From Nguyenibacter vanlangensis (GTDB lineage Bacteria; Pseudomonadota; Alphaproteobacteria; Acetobacterales; Acetobacteraceae), in NCBI RefSeq assembly GCF_038719015.1, contig NZ_CP152276.1:754001-818000 (forward strand): a stretch of DNA of 64,000 nucleotides. The letters are read 5' to 3'. The notes below the pieces were generated by a model that saw only the letters and a list, made by a program, of their open reading frames with translations, was not told the DNA's origin and made no database searches. This document shows positions 52,387 to 60,989 of this stretch, piece after piece. Each line of letters starts with the position of its first letter. Positions within the stretch are counted from its first letter, which is position 1. Position numbers and translations under genes: made by a program.

Positions 52387-53232
52387 TCAATCCCGCAGCA
52401 GCTCGTTGATCGAGGTCTTGGCGCGGGTGCGTTCGTCGACGCGCTTGACGATCACGGCACAGGCCAGCGACGGCAGGGGCCTGCCGTCCGCGCTGCTCGC
52501 CTCGCGCGGCGGCAGGGTGCCGGGCACGACGACCGAATAGGCCGGCACGCGGCCGACGAAGACCTCGCCCGTCGCCCGGTCGACGATCTTGGTCGACGCG
52601 CCCAGGAACACGCCCATCGACAGCACGCTGCCGCGCTCGACGATCACGCCTTCGGCCACTTCCGACCGCGCGCCGATAAAGCAATCATCCTCGATGATCA
52701 CCGGGGCGGCCTGCAGCGGCTCCAGCACGCCGCCGATTCCGACGCCGCCGCTGATATGGCAGTTGCGGCCGATCTGCGCGCAGCTTCCGATCGTCACCCA
52801 GGTATCCACCATCGTGCCGCTTTCGACCCGCGCGCCGGCATTGACGAAGCTGGGCATCAGCACCACGCCCGGCGCCACATAGGCCGACCGGCGAACGATC
52901 GCGCCCGGCACGGCGCGGAAACCGCCCTGGCCGAAGGCGGCGTCGTCCCAGCCCGCGAATTTCAGCGGCACCTTGTCATAGAACGGCGCGGGGGCACCTG
53001 GCATCACCTGGCTGTCATTCAGCCGGAACGACAGCAGAACGGCCTTCTTCAGCCATTCATTGACCACCCAGCCCGCGTCGGTCGGGCCGGCGACCCGCAG
53101 CGTGCCGGCATCCAGCCCGGCCAGCGCCTGTTCGACCGCGTCGCGATCCGGGCCGGTCGTGGCGGAGGACAGCGTGTCGCGCCGATCCCATGCCGCCTCG
53201 ATCTGGGTCCGTAGGGCGTGCTCGTCGTTCAT
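52387..53232 (-). CDS. dapD: 2,3,4,5-tetrahydropyridine-2,6-dicarboxylate N-succinyltransferase
   Basis: Succinylates tetrahydrodipicolinate from succinyl-CoA in lysine/DAP synthesis. It has 281 residues, the standard length. The left-handed beta-helix contains [20 protein letters not shown] and [20 protein letters not shown], followed by the catalytic/substrate region and [20 protein letters not shown]. It lies directly upstream of dapE in the same operon. The 144-nt gap before it separates it from argB and is GC-rich with no gene. Confidence 0.97.
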   Translation of the reverse strand: MNDEHALRTQIEAAWDRRDTLSSATTGPDRDAVEQALAGLDAGTLRVAGPTDAGWVVNEWLKKAVLLSFRLNDSQVMPGAPAPFYDKVPLKFAGWDDAAFGQGGFRAVPGAIVRRSAYVAPGVVLMPSFVNAGARVESGTMVDTWVTIGSCAQIGRNCHISGGVGIGGVLEPLQAAPVIIEDDCFIGARSEVAEGVIVERGSVLSMGVFLGASTKIVDRATGEVFVGRVPAYSVVVPGTLPPREASSADGRPLPSLACAVIVKRVDERTRAKTSINELLRD

Positions 53233-53376
53233 AACTCTGCAATCCTGTGTCAGTGGCGGCGGCGCTGCCGGGCCGCCGCGCGGTCATCCTGTCGCGGGAC
53301 CATGCGGAGGATGCCCCATGCTGTCAACGACTCTCGATCCTGGCCCGGCCGTGGGCCGCTCCGTGCCGCGGGGCCG

Positions 53377-54306
53377 TCACTCGCCGCGGATCAGCGTGCC
53401 CGGCCCGGCCTCGGTGAACAGTTCCAGCAGGCAGGCATGCGGGACGCGTCCATCCAGGATCACCGCCGCCTTGGCCCCGCTGCGCACGGCCTCGAGGCAG
53501 GTCTCGACCTTGGGGATCATGCCGCCGCTGATCATGCCGCTGGCAATGCCGCGCCTTGCCTCCTCGGCCGTCAGTTCGGGGATCAGCTCGCCGTTTTCAT
53601 CCAGCACGCCGGGCACATCCGTCAGCATCAGCAGGCGCGTGGCATGCACCGCGCCGGCGATCGCGCCGGCGGCCGTGTCGGCGTTGATGTTGTAGGTCTC
53701 GCCATCCTCGCCCGCGCCGACCGGGGCGACGACCGGAATCAGGCCCGAGCCCGACAGCGCATAAAGTACGCGCGGGTCGATGCGCACCGGCTCGCCCACG
53801 AATCCCAGATCCAGCACCTTCTCGATCTGGCTGTCGGCGTCGCGTACCGTCCGCCGCAGCCGCCGCGCGGTGATCAGCCCGCCGTCGCGGCCGGAAATCC
53901 CGACCGCCAGGGCCCCGGCCTGGTTGATCAGGCCGGCGACCTGCTTGTTGACCTTGCCGGCCAGGACCATCTCGATCACGTCGACCATCGCGGCATCGGT
54001 GACGCGCAGCCCGTCCACGAAGGTCGAGGGGATCTGCAGCCGGTTCAGCATGGCGCTGATCTGCGGCCCGCCGCCATGCACGACGATCGGGTTCACGCCC
54101 ACCAGCTTCAGCAGCGCGATATCGTGGCCGAACGCCTCGGAGAGCGAATCCTCCACCATCGCATGGCCGCCATATTTGACGACGATGGTGTCGCCGGCAT
54201 AGCGGCGCAGGAACGGCAGCGCCTGCGCCAGGACGGCCGCGCGTTCCTGTGCGTCCTTCAGGTTCTGCACCTCGGTGCCGGCGATCGCGTTGCCCGTGTC
54301 ACTCAT
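53377..54306 (-). CDS. argB: Acetylglutamate kinase
   Basis: Phosphorylates N-acetylglutamate, the second step of arginine synthesis, and is often the feedback-controlled one. It has 309 residues. Substrate and ATP motifs: [52 protein letters not shown], and the C-terminal GKVETC-type loop [14 protein letters not shown]. The extended N-terminal helix (about 25 residues before LPFLRRYAG) is typical of the hexameric, arginine-sensitive, PII-regulated type, and glnD is present at the window start. It follows engB by 47 nt. Confidence 0.96.
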   Translation of the reverse strand: MSDTGNAIAGTEVQNLKDAQERAAVLAQALPFLRRYAGDTIVVKYGGHAMVEDSLSEAFGHDIALLKLVGVNPIVVHGGGPQISAMLNRLQIPSTFVDGLRVTDAAMVDVIEMVLAGKVNKQVAGLINQAGALAVGISGRDGGLITARRLRRTVRDADSQIEKVLDLGFVGEPVRIDPRVLYALSGSGLIPVVAPVGAGEDGETYNINADTAAGAIAGAVHATRLLMLTDVPGVLDENGELIPELTAEEARRGIASGMISGGMIPKVETCLEAVRSGAKAAVILDGRVPHACLLELFTEAGPGTLIRGE

Positions 54307-54353
54307 CGCATGCTGCCTGTCGTCTTAATCGTCGTCCGGGTAGTCATAAAGGA

Positions 54354-55025
54354 TCATTGCGCCTGCGACAGCGCCAGCGTGGCCAGCTCGGCACGCAGTT
54401 CGGGGATGCCCAGCCCGCTCTCGCTGCTGGTCGCCAGGATATCGGGGTATGCCGCCGGATGCTGGCGGGCCAGTTCGGCGGCCTGCGCGCGCTTGGCCGC
54501 CAGCGCGCCGGGGCGCGGCGCATCGCACTTGGTCAGCACGATCTGGAAGGTCACGGCGGCACGGTCCAGCAGGGTCATGACCGCCCGGTCCGATTCCTTG
54601 ATCTCGATCCGGGAATCCAGCAGCAGGATCACCCGCTTCAGGGTCGGCCGGCCGCGCAGATAATCGAACATCAGCCCCTGCCAATCTTCCTTCACCGCCT
54701 TGGCGGCCTTGGCATAGCCATAGCCCGGCATGTCCACCAGGGTCAGCCGCCCGGCAAGATTGAAGAAATTAAGCTGCTTGGTCCGACCGGGCTCGGACGA
54801 CGCGCGGGCCAGGGCCTTGCGCCCCGTCAACGCGTTGACCAGGCTGGACTTGCCGACATTCGACCGGCCCGCGAACGCGATTTCCGGCATGTCGGTGGGC
54901 GGCAACTGGTCCAGCCGCTGGGCGCCGAAGAAGAAATCGCACGATCCGGCGAACAGCAGCCGCCCGGCTTCGCGCAACTGCTCCTCTTCCTCCTCGGTAC
55001 GGGGGGGGATGTGAAACTCCGACAT
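54354..55025 (-). CDS. engB: Ribosome biogenesis GTPase EngB (YsxC/YihA)
   Basis: A 223-residue essential GTPase needed for 50S assembly. G motifs: G1 GRSNVGKSSLVNAL, G2/G3 around PGRTKQLNFF and DMPGYGYAKA, G4 TKCD (VLTKCDAPRPG), G5 SSESGLGI. It follows yidC by 13 nt. An acidic EEEEEQ stretch lies near the N-terminus. argB follows. Confidence 0.97.
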   Translation of the reverse strand: MSEFHIPPRTEEEEEQLREAGRLLFAGSCDFFFGAQRLDQLPPTDMPEIAFAGRSNVGKSSLVNALTGRKALARASSEPGRTKQLNFFNLAGRLTLVDMPGYGYAKAAKAVKEDWQGLMFDYLRGRPTLKRVILLLDSRIEIKESDRAVMTLLDRAAVTFQIVLTKCDAPRPGALAAKRAQAAELARQHPAAYPDILATSSESGLGIPELRAELATLALSQAQ

Positions 55026-55038
55026 CAGGCCCGCATTC

Positions 55039-56808
55039 TCACTTCCGCACGGCCGGAGCCGCAGGGGCGCCGGTCTTCTTCAACGCGCCGTCCAGGCGAC
55101 GCTGGATCAGCATCTGCTGCGCCATCGTCAGCAGGTTGTTCCAGCAATAATAGATCACCAGGCCCGCGGGCTGGCGCGCCATGAAGAAGGTGAACAGCAC
55201 CGGCATCATCTGGAAGACGCGCTGCTGCGCGGGGTCCATCGCCGCCGGGTTCAGCTTCTGCTGCAGGTACATCGTCAGGCCGAACAGGATCGGCCACACG
55301 CCCAGTTGCAGGAACGGCGACAAGACCGTCGGATCCCACGGGATCAGCCCGAACAGGTTGAACAGGTTGGTCAGGTCGGGCGCGGACAGGTCCTGGATCC
55401 AGCCGAAGAACGGCGCATGGCGCATTTCGATGGTGATGTACAGGTCCTTGTACAGGCTCCAGAACACCGGGATCTGCACCAGCGCCGGCATGCAGCCCGC
55501 GGCGGGGTTGACGCCCTCGTTCTTGTACAGCGCCATCATGTGCTGGTTCATCGCCATCTGGTCGCCCTTGTAGCGCTCGCGGATCTCCTGAACCTTGGGC
55601 TGGAGCTGCCGCATCTTGCCCATCGAGCGGAATTGCCGCGTCGCCAGCGGGAAGAACAGCCCCTTGACCAGCAGGGTGAAGGCCATCAGCGCCAGGCCGA
55701 AATTGCCCAGCAGCGTGTTCAGCCAGTCCAGCACGTAGAAGATCGGGCGCGTCAGGAAGGCGAACCAGCCGAAATCAACCGCCTTCCAGAAATCCGGAAT
55801 GTGCAGGCTGGATTCGTAATGCTCCAGCAAATTCACTTCCTTGGCGCCGGCAAAGACGTGGCTGGTGGTCGCTGCCGTCATGCCCGGCGCCACGGTGGTC
55901 GGCGCCTGCGCGATGAAGCCGACCTGGTAGATCCCGGCCCCCTGGTTGGCCTGGTAGCCATAGCTGCCGGTGACCGCGGTGCCCTGCTGCGGAATGACGG
56001 CCGTCAGCCAGTATTTGTCGGTGATGCCGGCCCAGCCGTTCTGGCCCGCGCGGGTCCAGGATTGATTGGCCGGCGGGGTCGCGCCGGTGCGCAGGCTTTT
56101 GTACGAGCTTTCGTCCATCCGCCCGTCGATCACCGAAATCGGGCCCTCATGCACCAGGTAACCGCCAGTTTCCACCGGGGTATAGGCCCGGTCGACCCGC
56201 GCGAACGGATAGAGCGCGACCGGCTGGGCCGAATGGTTCACGATCCGCTGCTCGACCGCGAACATGTAATGGCTGTCGATCGACACGATGATCTGAAAGG
56301 TCACGCCCTGCCCGTTGTCCCACGACAGGGTCACCGGCTTCTCGCCCGTCAGCTTCGGGGCATCGGCGGTCCAGACGGTGTTGGCATCGGGCACGCGCAC
56401 CTGCCCGCCCGGCAGGTTCATCCAGCCGATCTCGACATAGTTGGGCTGCGGATCGCGCGCCGGCTCCAGGATGCGGACCAGCGGGCTGCCCTTGCGGATC
56501 GTCTCGTGATAGTCGCGCAGCACCATATCGTCCAGGCGCGCGCCCAGCAGGTCGATCGACCCGCTGACCTTCGGCCCGTCGATCGGCAGACGGGTTTCGG
56601 CCTGCGGCGCCGGAATGGATTGCGGCTGCGAACTCGCCCCCGCGATCGGCGCGGCCGGTACCGGCCGGTTGGCCGGCGGGGTCTGGCTGGTGGCCTGCGC
56701 CGATTGCTGCGCGGCCTGCTGATGGGTCTGCTTCGGCATGAAATATTCGAAGCCGACCAGGACCATGGCGGACAGCAGGGTCGCCACGATAAAGCGCTTG
56801 GTATCCAT
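55039..56808 (-). CDS. yidC: Membrane protein insertase YidC
   Basis: A 589-residue insertase that integrates membrane proteins with or without Sec. The N-terminal span (FIVATLLSAMVLVGFEYFMP) precedes a proline/glutamine-rich linker and the large periplasmic beta-domain (about 80-330). The conserved core contains the cytosolic hairpin MGKMRQLQPKVQEIRERYKG and PAAGCMPALVQIPVFWSLYK, with spans following to residue 570. It lies in the classical rpmH-rnpA-yidD-yidC-engB order. The gap to yidD is 21 nt. Confidence 0.97.
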   Translation of the reverse strand: MDTKRFIVATLLSAMVLVGFEYFMPKQTHQQAAQQSAQATSQTPPANRPVPAAPIAGASSQPQSIPAPQAETRLPIDGPKVSGSIDLLGARLDDMVLRDYHETIRKGSPLVRILEPARDPQPNYVEIGWMNLPGGQVRVPDANTVWTADAPKLTGEKPVTLSWDNGQGVTFQIIVSIDSHYMFAVEQRIVNHSAQPVALYPFARVDRAYTPVETGGYLVHEGPISVIDGRMDESSYKSLRTGATPPANQSWTRAGQNGWAGITDKYWLTAVIPQQGTAVTGSYGYQANQGAGIYQVGFIAQAPTTVAPGMTAATTSHVFAGAKEVNLLEHYESSLHIPDFWKAVDFGWFAFLTRPIFYVLDWLNTLLGNFGLALMAFTLLVKGLFFPLATRQFRSMGKMRQLQPKVQEIRERYKGDQMAMNQHMMALYKNEGVNPAAGCMPALVQIPVFWSLYKDLYITIEMRHAPFFGWIQDLSAPDLTNLFNLFGLIPWDPTVLSPFLQLGVWPILFGLTMYLQQKLNPAAMDPAQQRVFQMMPVLFTFFMARQPAGLVIYYCWNNLLTMAQQMLIQRRLDGALKKTGAPAAPAVRK

Positions 56809-56829
56809 CAGTAACCAGCCAGACTCACG

Positions 56830-57105
56830 TTATCTGTGGGAGGAACAGCAGGGACCGCGCGCAGGCCCCCGCTCGGGCACGGGATCGTATCCGCCGATAT
56901 TCCACGGATTGCAACGCAAGATCCGCCACGCCGCCAAAATCGTGCCGCGAAACGGCCCGTGGCGGCGGATCGCCTCCAGTGCGTAATCGCTGCAGGACGG
57001 GACGAATCGGCAATTCATCCCCATCACGGGGCGGAAGATCCATTGATAGGCGCGAATCAGGCCGATCAACGGCCGGGAGAGGATCGCGCCCAGGCGCGCT
57101 TTCAC
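56830..57105 (-). CDS. yidD: Membrane protein insertion efficiency factor YidD
   Basis: A 91-residue membrane-associated protein aiding YidC. The conserved pattern [20 protein letters not shown] followed by [11 protein letters not shown] and [17 protein letters not shown] is complete. It starts with GTG at 57105, which overlaps the rnpA stop (GTGA). A short Cys-rich C-terminal tail (PCCSSHR) is not conserved in the family. Confidence 0.96.
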   Translation of the reverse strand: MKARLGAILSRPLIGLIRAYQWIFRPVMGMNCRFVPSCSDYALEAIRRHGPFRGTILAAWRILRCNPWNIGGYDPVPERGPARGPCCSSHR

Positions 57106-57452
57106 GAATCCCCCCGCACGCCCGCCTTGCGCAGCGCGCGGCGCAGATCGCCCAGCAGCGCCGAAAAATCGCGCCCCCGCGTGCCGCCACGCCCGATCAG
57201 GACCAGATCGACGCCGCTGAGCGGCGCCTCATGCGCGACCTGCCGCATGGCTTCGCGCAGCCGGCGGCGCGTCCGGTTGCGGACGACGGCGTTCCCGACT
57301 TTCTTTGTCACGGTAAAGCCGATCCGCGCCGGATCGGAATCGCCCCGCTCCAGCGCCTGCAGCACCAGACCGGGTGAAGGAACCTTCCGTCCGCGAGACG
57401 CCACAAGCAGGAATTCTGCACGCTTCTTAAGACGGACGGACCGGTCGGCCAC
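57102..57452 (-). CDS. rnpA: Ribonuclease P protein component
   Basis: The basic protein subunit of RNase P, which matures tRNA 5' ends. It has 116 residues from GTG 57452, which has AAGG 9 nt upstream; the open frame extends further but those residues do not match the family. Signatures are [17 protein letters not shown] at the N-terminus and the RNR motif in [15 protein letters not shown]. It lies 88 nt downstream of rpmH, and overlaps yidD by 4 nt. Confidence 0.95.
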   Translation of the reverse strand: MADRSVRLKKRAEFLLVASRGRKVPSPGLVLQALERGDSDPARIGFTVTKKVGNAVVRNRTRRRLREAMRQVAHEAPLSGVDLVLIGRGGTRGRDFSALLGDLRRALRKAGVRGDS

Positions 57453-57540
57453 GCTCAGCAGCCTTTCGTATTCTCGCCCCGGCGCGATATCGCGGGGCAA
57501 TGTCGCCCCGGGCCAAGGCCCGGAGACGACGGCCTGGCAA

Positions 57541-57675
57541 TCAGGCGGACAGGCGCTTGCGGCCCTTGGCGCGGCGGTTCGCGATGACCTTGCGGCCACC
57601 GACGGTTTCCATACGGGCGCGGAAGCCGTGACGGCGCTTGCGGACCAGCTTGGACGGTTGATACGTGCGCTTCAC
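57541..57675 (-). CDS. rpmH: 50S ribosomal protein L34
   Basis: A 44-residue, very basic protein (starts [20 protein letters not shown], then [19 protein letters not shown]) with the full L34 pattern. It was too short for most gene tracks. The start is GTG 57675, with GGAG 8 nt upstream. It heads the operon with rnpA, yidD, yidC and engB. A strong promoter lies 93 nt upstream. No dnaA is found upstream, so oriC is unlikely to lie here. Confidence 0.97.
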   Translation of the reverse strand: MKRTYQPSKLVRKRRHGFRARMETVGGRKVIANRRAKGRKRLSA

Positions 57676-57768
57676 GACGGCACTCCCAGATTGACAGCAA
57701 CAAATATGCCGCGGCTAAATTCCACGGCGCGTTCGGGCGCAGTTCGCGGCACCCGATCCGAGGCGCGC

Positions 57769-57797
57769 CTTATACTGTCCGTTTTCCGGCACGTCAA
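57769..57797 (-). promoter_or_regulatory. rpmH operon promoter
   Basis: On the minus strand, TTGACG (57797-57792), a 17-nt spacer, and TATAAG (57774-57769). This is the closest match to a vegetative consensus in the window and fits high expression of a ribosomal protein operon. Confidence 0.75.
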
Positions 57798-57803
57798 CGT
57801 GCC
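57788..57803. promoter_or_regulatory. Palindrome over the rpmH -35 box
   Basis: A perfect inverted repeat GGCACGT-ca-ACGTGCC embraces the rpmH -35 element. It may be a protein-binding site, and it is 27 nt before the divergent 72-codon gene. The binding factor is unknown. Confidence 0.4.
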
Positions 57804-57829
57804 AAAGACCACGCGCGGAGAACAGAAGC

Positions 57830-58048
57830 ATGAACGGCGCCCCCCCTCCGCAAGACGGCGCGTCATCCGCCGCCGAATCGTCATCCGTCGGCAAGATCCT
57901 GCATGACGTCCGGGGCCTGCTGGCGCCGGCGATGCTGACGGCCGATCGGCTGAGCCTGCATGCCGACCCCGGGATCCGCGAGGCCGCCGAGCAGATCATC
58001 CAGTCGATCGAACAGGCCGTGCATCGGCTGAAGGATCTGCGCGGCTAG
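57830..58048 (+). CDS. Orphan DHp-like (histidine-kinase dimerisation domain) small protein
   Basis: A 72-residue protein. After a disordered Pro/Ser-rich N-terminus comes a helical hairpin pattern: KILHDVRGLLAPAMLTADRL, a short turn (HADPG), then AAEQIIQSIEQAVHRLKDL. The HD-xR-xxL-xP arrangement resembles the first helix of histidine-kinase DHp domains (H-E/D-x-R-x-P-L), here with no ATPase domain. It may be a stand-alone phosphotransfer or dimerisation protein, or a degenerate one. It is transcribed away from rpmH; its stop faces the glyoxalase gene 19 nt away. Family assignment is inference from the pattern. Confidence 0.55.
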   Translation: MNGAPPPQDGASSAAESSSVGKILHDVRGLLAPAMLTADRLSLHADPGIREAAEQIIQSIEQAVHRLKDLRG

Positions 58049-58067
58049 ATACGCTCAGGATATTCCC

Positions 58068-58457
58068 TTACGGGCGCTGGATCAGTTCGATCTTGTAGCC
58101 GTCCGGATCCTCGACGAAGGCAATGACCGTCGTGCCGAACTTCACCGGCCCCGCCTCGCGCGTCACCTTGCCGCCGCCGGCCCGCACGGCCTCGACCATC
58201 GCCGCGACATCGGGCACGCCCACTGCGAAATGGCCGAAACCGGTGCCGACCTCATAGCCGTCATCCTTGCCCCAATTATAGGTCAGCTCGATTTCCGCCT
58301 GGCCCGACGCATTGTCGCCATAGCCCAGGAAGACCAGGGTATACCGGCCCTCGGGCACTTCGCGCCGGCGCAGCTCGCGCATGCCGAGCAAGGTGTAGAA
58401 TGCGATGCTGGCATCGAGGTCACGCACGCGCACCATCGTATGCAGATATGAACCCAT
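58068..58457 (-). CDS. gloA: Lactoylglutathione lyase (glyoxalase I)
   Basis: Converts the methylglyoxal-glutathione adduct to lactoylglutathione. It has 129 residues from ATG 58457 (AGGAG 7 nt upstream; the ATG two codons further up lies too close to it). The metal ligands are in [17 protein letters not shown] (His), [13 protein letters not shown] (Glu), [12 protein letters not shown] (His) and [11 protein letters not shown] (Glu), all present. It uses glutathione, for which gshB is present in the window. It lies downstream of lpxI in the opposite sense to the DHp-like gene. Confidence 0.95.
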   Translation of the reverse strand: MGSYLHTMVRVRDLDASIAFYTLLGMRELRRREVPEGRYTLVFLGYGDNASGQAEIELTYNWGKDDGYEVGTGFGHFAVGVPDVAAMVEAVRAGGGKVTREAGPVKFGTTVIAFVEDPDGYKIELIQRP

Positions 58458-58483
58458 GAACATTCTCCTGTCTGGAAGACCGG

Positions 58484-59368
58484 TCAGTTTTCGCCCTCGG
58501 CATCGATTCCGACCAGGAACAGGCCGGCCGCGTCGGCGGCCGCGATACACAAGTCCGGGTCGGTCAGCAGGGTAGCCCCGGCCTGGAACGCAATGCCGCG
58601 CAGGCCCACCTGGGCCGCGCGCCTGACGGTATCCGGCCCGATGGTCGGAAGATCCGCCCGCCGATCCTGCCCCGGTTTGAGCATCTTGACCAGAACCCCG
58701 CCCGGACGCCCCGGCTGGCGGCATTCGCCCGCGCGCAGCAGCATGCGGTCGGTGCCTTCCATCGCCTCGACCGCCAGGACCAGCCCGTCCTGCACCACAC
58801 AGCCCTGCCCGATATCCAGCCGCCCGATCGCATCGACCACCGTCCGTCCGCGGTCGATATCCGCCTGAGCCCCGGCATCGGGCCGCACGCGGCCGAGTAC
58901 ACCGCGCCGTCCGACCGACGCCGAGAGAAATTCATGGGCGCCGTGGATGGCGAACCCTTCCTCGCCCAGCACGCGGACGATGGCCGCCAGCAATCCGTCA
59001 TCGCCGGAAAACAGGGCCCGGCCGATCCGCGCCATGATCCGCGCGCCCGCGGCGTCGGGCCGCAGGTCGGAAAAGGAGGGGCGGCGCACCGGCCCGATCA
59101 GGACCAGGTCGCGGCAGCCCTCGGCACGCAGGCAGGACAGAATCTCGCCCGCCGCCGCCAGGCGGACATAGCGATGCGGCCAGGATCCGATTACAGCCGG
59201 TTCGGCGAAATCCTGGAAGCCGACGATGAACACGCGCCGTCCCAGCGCGGCGACCGCCTGGGCCACCTGGCCGGGCAACGGGCCGCCGCCCGCCAGGATT
59301 CCCACGCAATCGCCCGACAGGATCGGCCCCAGCTTGCCGTCAGGCGAGGTCACGCCGGCCACGGCCAT
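58484..59368 (-). CDS. lpxI: UDP-2,3-diacylglucosamine diphosphatase LpxI
   Basis: Hydrolyses UDP-2,3-diacylglucosamine to lipid X in lipid A synthesis; LpxI replaces LpxH in many alphaproteobacteria. It has 294 residues. The N-terminal [17 protein letters not shown], the central [16 protein letters not shown] and the C-terminal [12 protein letters not shown] ending match the family (formerly DUF1009). It follows lpxA by 9 nt on the same strand. lpxB was not seen in the window, since the next gene on this strand is gloA. Confidence 0.92.
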   Translation of the reverse strand: MAVAGVTSPDGKLGPILSGDCVGILAGGGPLPGQVAQAVAALGRRVFIVGFQDFAEPAVIGSWPHRYVRLAAAGEILSCLRAEGCRDLVLIGPVRRPSFSDLRPDAAGARIMARIGRALFSGDDGLLAAIVRVLGEEGFAIHGAHEFLSASVGRRGVLGRVRPDAGAQADIDRGRTVVDAIGRLDIGQGCVVQDGLVLAVEAMEGTDRMLLRAGECRQPGRPGGVLVKMLKPGQDRRADLPTIGPDTVRRAAQVGLRGIAFQAGATLLTDPDLCIAAADAAGLFLVGIDAEGEN

Positions 59369-59377
59369 GGACTCTGT

Positions 59378-60250
59378 TCAGACGCCGTCGGTTTCGATGG
59401 ATGCCGTGCCGCCGCCCGCGACGCGCACCAGGCCGCGATGGCTGGGGGCCTCGATGAAGGCCAGGATCTCGGCCACCCGGGGCTCGTTGCCATATTCGGC
59501 GCGCACCGCGTCCAGCCTCTGGCTGAAGGCCGAGGTCTCGTCTTCCATCGCGCGGGGATAGAGCGCGCGGAAAGCGCGGCGCAGGCGATGGATCTCGTCC
59601 GGCTGCACGCCGTTGCGCTTCAGCCAGATCCAGTGCAGCCCGACCAGGCGCGCGCGATTGCCCAGGACGCTGCCATAGGGAATGACATCGGCCTCGACCC
59701 CGCAGACGCCGCCGACCAGGGCCGCGCGCCCGATGCGCACGAACTGGTGCAGGGCGGCCGAGCCCATGATGCGCGCATGATCGCTGATCGTCACATGCCC
59801 GCCCATGACGACATTATTGACGATGATGACCCCGTTCCCGATCGTGCAATCATGCGCGACGTGGGAATTGGCCATGATCAGGCAATCGTCGCCGACCTGG
59901 GTCACGCCGCTGCCGGTGGCGGTGCCACGATGGATCGTGACATTCTCGCGGATGACGGTGCGGGCCCCGATCACGCAGCGTGTCGCCTCGCCGCGATATT
60001 TGAGATCCTGCGGCGCCATGCCGATCGTGGTGAACGGATAGCAGGTGACGCCGGGGCCGATCTGCGTCTGCCCGTCGACGATCACGTTGGCGATCAACTG
60101 CGTGCCGTCGCCGATCCGGACGTCCGGGCCGATCATGCACCATGGGCCGATCCGCACGCCGCGCCCGATCCGCGCCCCCTCGGCAACGATCGACGAGGGA
60201 TGAATCTCGGCGGCCTGAATTCCGGCATCCGGTCCAGCCAAATCGGTCAA
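59378..60250 (-). CDS. lpxA: UDP-N-acetylglucosamine acyltransferase
   Basis: First enzyme of lipid A synthesis; transfers a 3-hydroxyacyl chain from ACP. It has 290 residues, slightly longer than E. coli LpxA. Left-handed beta-helix hexads run from IHPSSIVAEGARIGRGV to VIPYGSVLGNRARLVGLHWI; the catalytic histidine lies in NSHVAHDCTIGNGV. The start is a TTG at 60250 with GGGAG 8 nt upstream; no ATG or GTG fits. Palindromic repeat copy D lies in the 161-nt gap separating it from fabZ. Confidence 0.95.
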   Translation of the reverse strand: MTDLAGPDAGIQAAEIHPSSIVAEGARIGRGVRIGPWCMIGPDVRIGDGTQLIANVIVDGQTQIGPGVTCYPFTTIGMAPQDLKYRGEATRCVIGARTVIRENVTIHRGTATGSGVTQVGDDCLIMANSHVAHDCTIGNGVIIVNNVVMGGHVTISDHARIMGSAALHQFVRIGRAALVGGVCGVEADVIPYGSVLGNRARLVGLHWIWLKRNGVQPDEIHRLRRAFRALYPRAMEDETSAFSQRLDAVRAEYGNEPRVAEILAFIEAPSHRGLVRVAGGGTASIETDGV

Positions 60251-60320
60251 TATACTTTCTCCCGGCAGAATCAGGCTTCTGGTTTCAGGCTTCCGGACGA
60301 TCCGCGTTCACGCATCCGGA

Positions 60321-60331
60321 GCAGGACACTA
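60321..60331 (-). repeat. Partial palindromic repeat unit next to copy D
   Basis: The 11 bp GCAGGACACTA here equal the terminal bases of the repeat in the same orientation as copy D, at exactly the 66-bp period (60331 versus 60397). It is the remnant of a second tandem unit. Confidence 0.75.
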
Positions 60332-60343
60332 GAATCAATATTT

Positions 60344-60397
60344 TAGTGGCCTGCTGATCCGAGAAATTCTCATAAGAATTTCTCGGGCAGGACACTA
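60344..60397 (-). repeat. Palindromic repeat, copy D
   Basis: A 54-bp element in the opposite orientation to copies B and C. The inner stem CCGAGAAATTCT-cata-AGAATTTCTCGG is perfect over 12 bp; the outer arms TAGTGGCCTGC / GCAGGACACTA differ at one position. It lies between fabZ and lpxA in what is otherwise a compact operon. Confidence 0.92.
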
Positions 60398-60411
60398 GAG
60401 CATCATCCGCT

Positions 60412-60897
60412 CTAGCCCATGATCATCGCGCTGAAGCTGGCCTCGGCCACCGACACGCCGTCGACCCGTGCCACGCCCTTGAACTTCCACACATTCGCGC
60501 GGCTGCGTTCTTTCTCGACATGGATCTTCAACTGGTCGCCGGGCCCGACCGGGCGGCGGAATTTCGCCCCGTCGATCGTCATGAAATAGACCAGCTTGCC
60601 CTCGAAGGCCGGCCCCAGCGTCAGCACGACCAATGTGGCCGCGGTCTGGGCCATCGCTTCGATGATCAGCACGCCGGGCATGACCGGCCGCGCGGGGAAA
60701 TGGCCCTGGAAATGCGGCTCGCTGGCCGTCACGTTCTTGATGCCGACCGCCGACTGGCCCAGCACGATATCGACCATCCGGTCGATCAGCAGGAACGGAT
60801 AGCGATGCGGGATCGCCTCCATGATCCGCATGACATCGATGGCTTCGATACAGGTCGGGCCTTCGCCCGCCGAGGGAACCTCTACTTCTTTATCCAC
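60412..60897 (-). CDS. fabZ: 3-hydroxyacyl-[ACP] dehydratase FabZ
   Basis: Dehydrates 3-hydroxyacyl-ACP in fatty-acid elongation, competing with LpxA/LpxD for 3-hydroxyacyl-ACP. It has 161 residues. The hot-dog fold contains [13 protein letters not shown], then [18 protein letters not shown] with the catalytic histidine and [10 protein letters not shown] with the glutamate. The start is GTG 60897 without a clear ribosome site. It lies 92 nt downstream of lpxD, and 161 nt upstream of lpxA due to the repeat insertion. Confidence 0.96.
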   Translation of the reverse strand: MDKEVEVPSAGEGPTCIEAIDVMRIMEAIPHRYPFLLIDRMVDIVLGQSAVGIKNVTASEPHFQGHFPARPVMPGVLIIEAMAQTAATLVVLTLGPAFEGKLVYFMTIDGAKFRRPVGPGDQLKIHVEKERSRANVWKFKGVARVDGVSVAEASFSAMIMG

Positions 60898-60989
60898 GTC
60901 GTCCGACCATCTTGCTCGGGATGGCGCGGCCCGTCGCCCAGCGACCCATTTGCCCGCCCGTCCCGGTTGACTTCCGGGGGCCCGCTGCC

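Noticed and set aside
57541..57830. Replication origin near rpmH
   Set aside because: No dnaA gene, no cluster of DnaA boxes and no AT-rich unwinding region are seen beside rpmH.
60321..60397. Insertion sequence ends
   Set aside because: There is no transposase and no target duplication evident; the element is short and fully palindromic.
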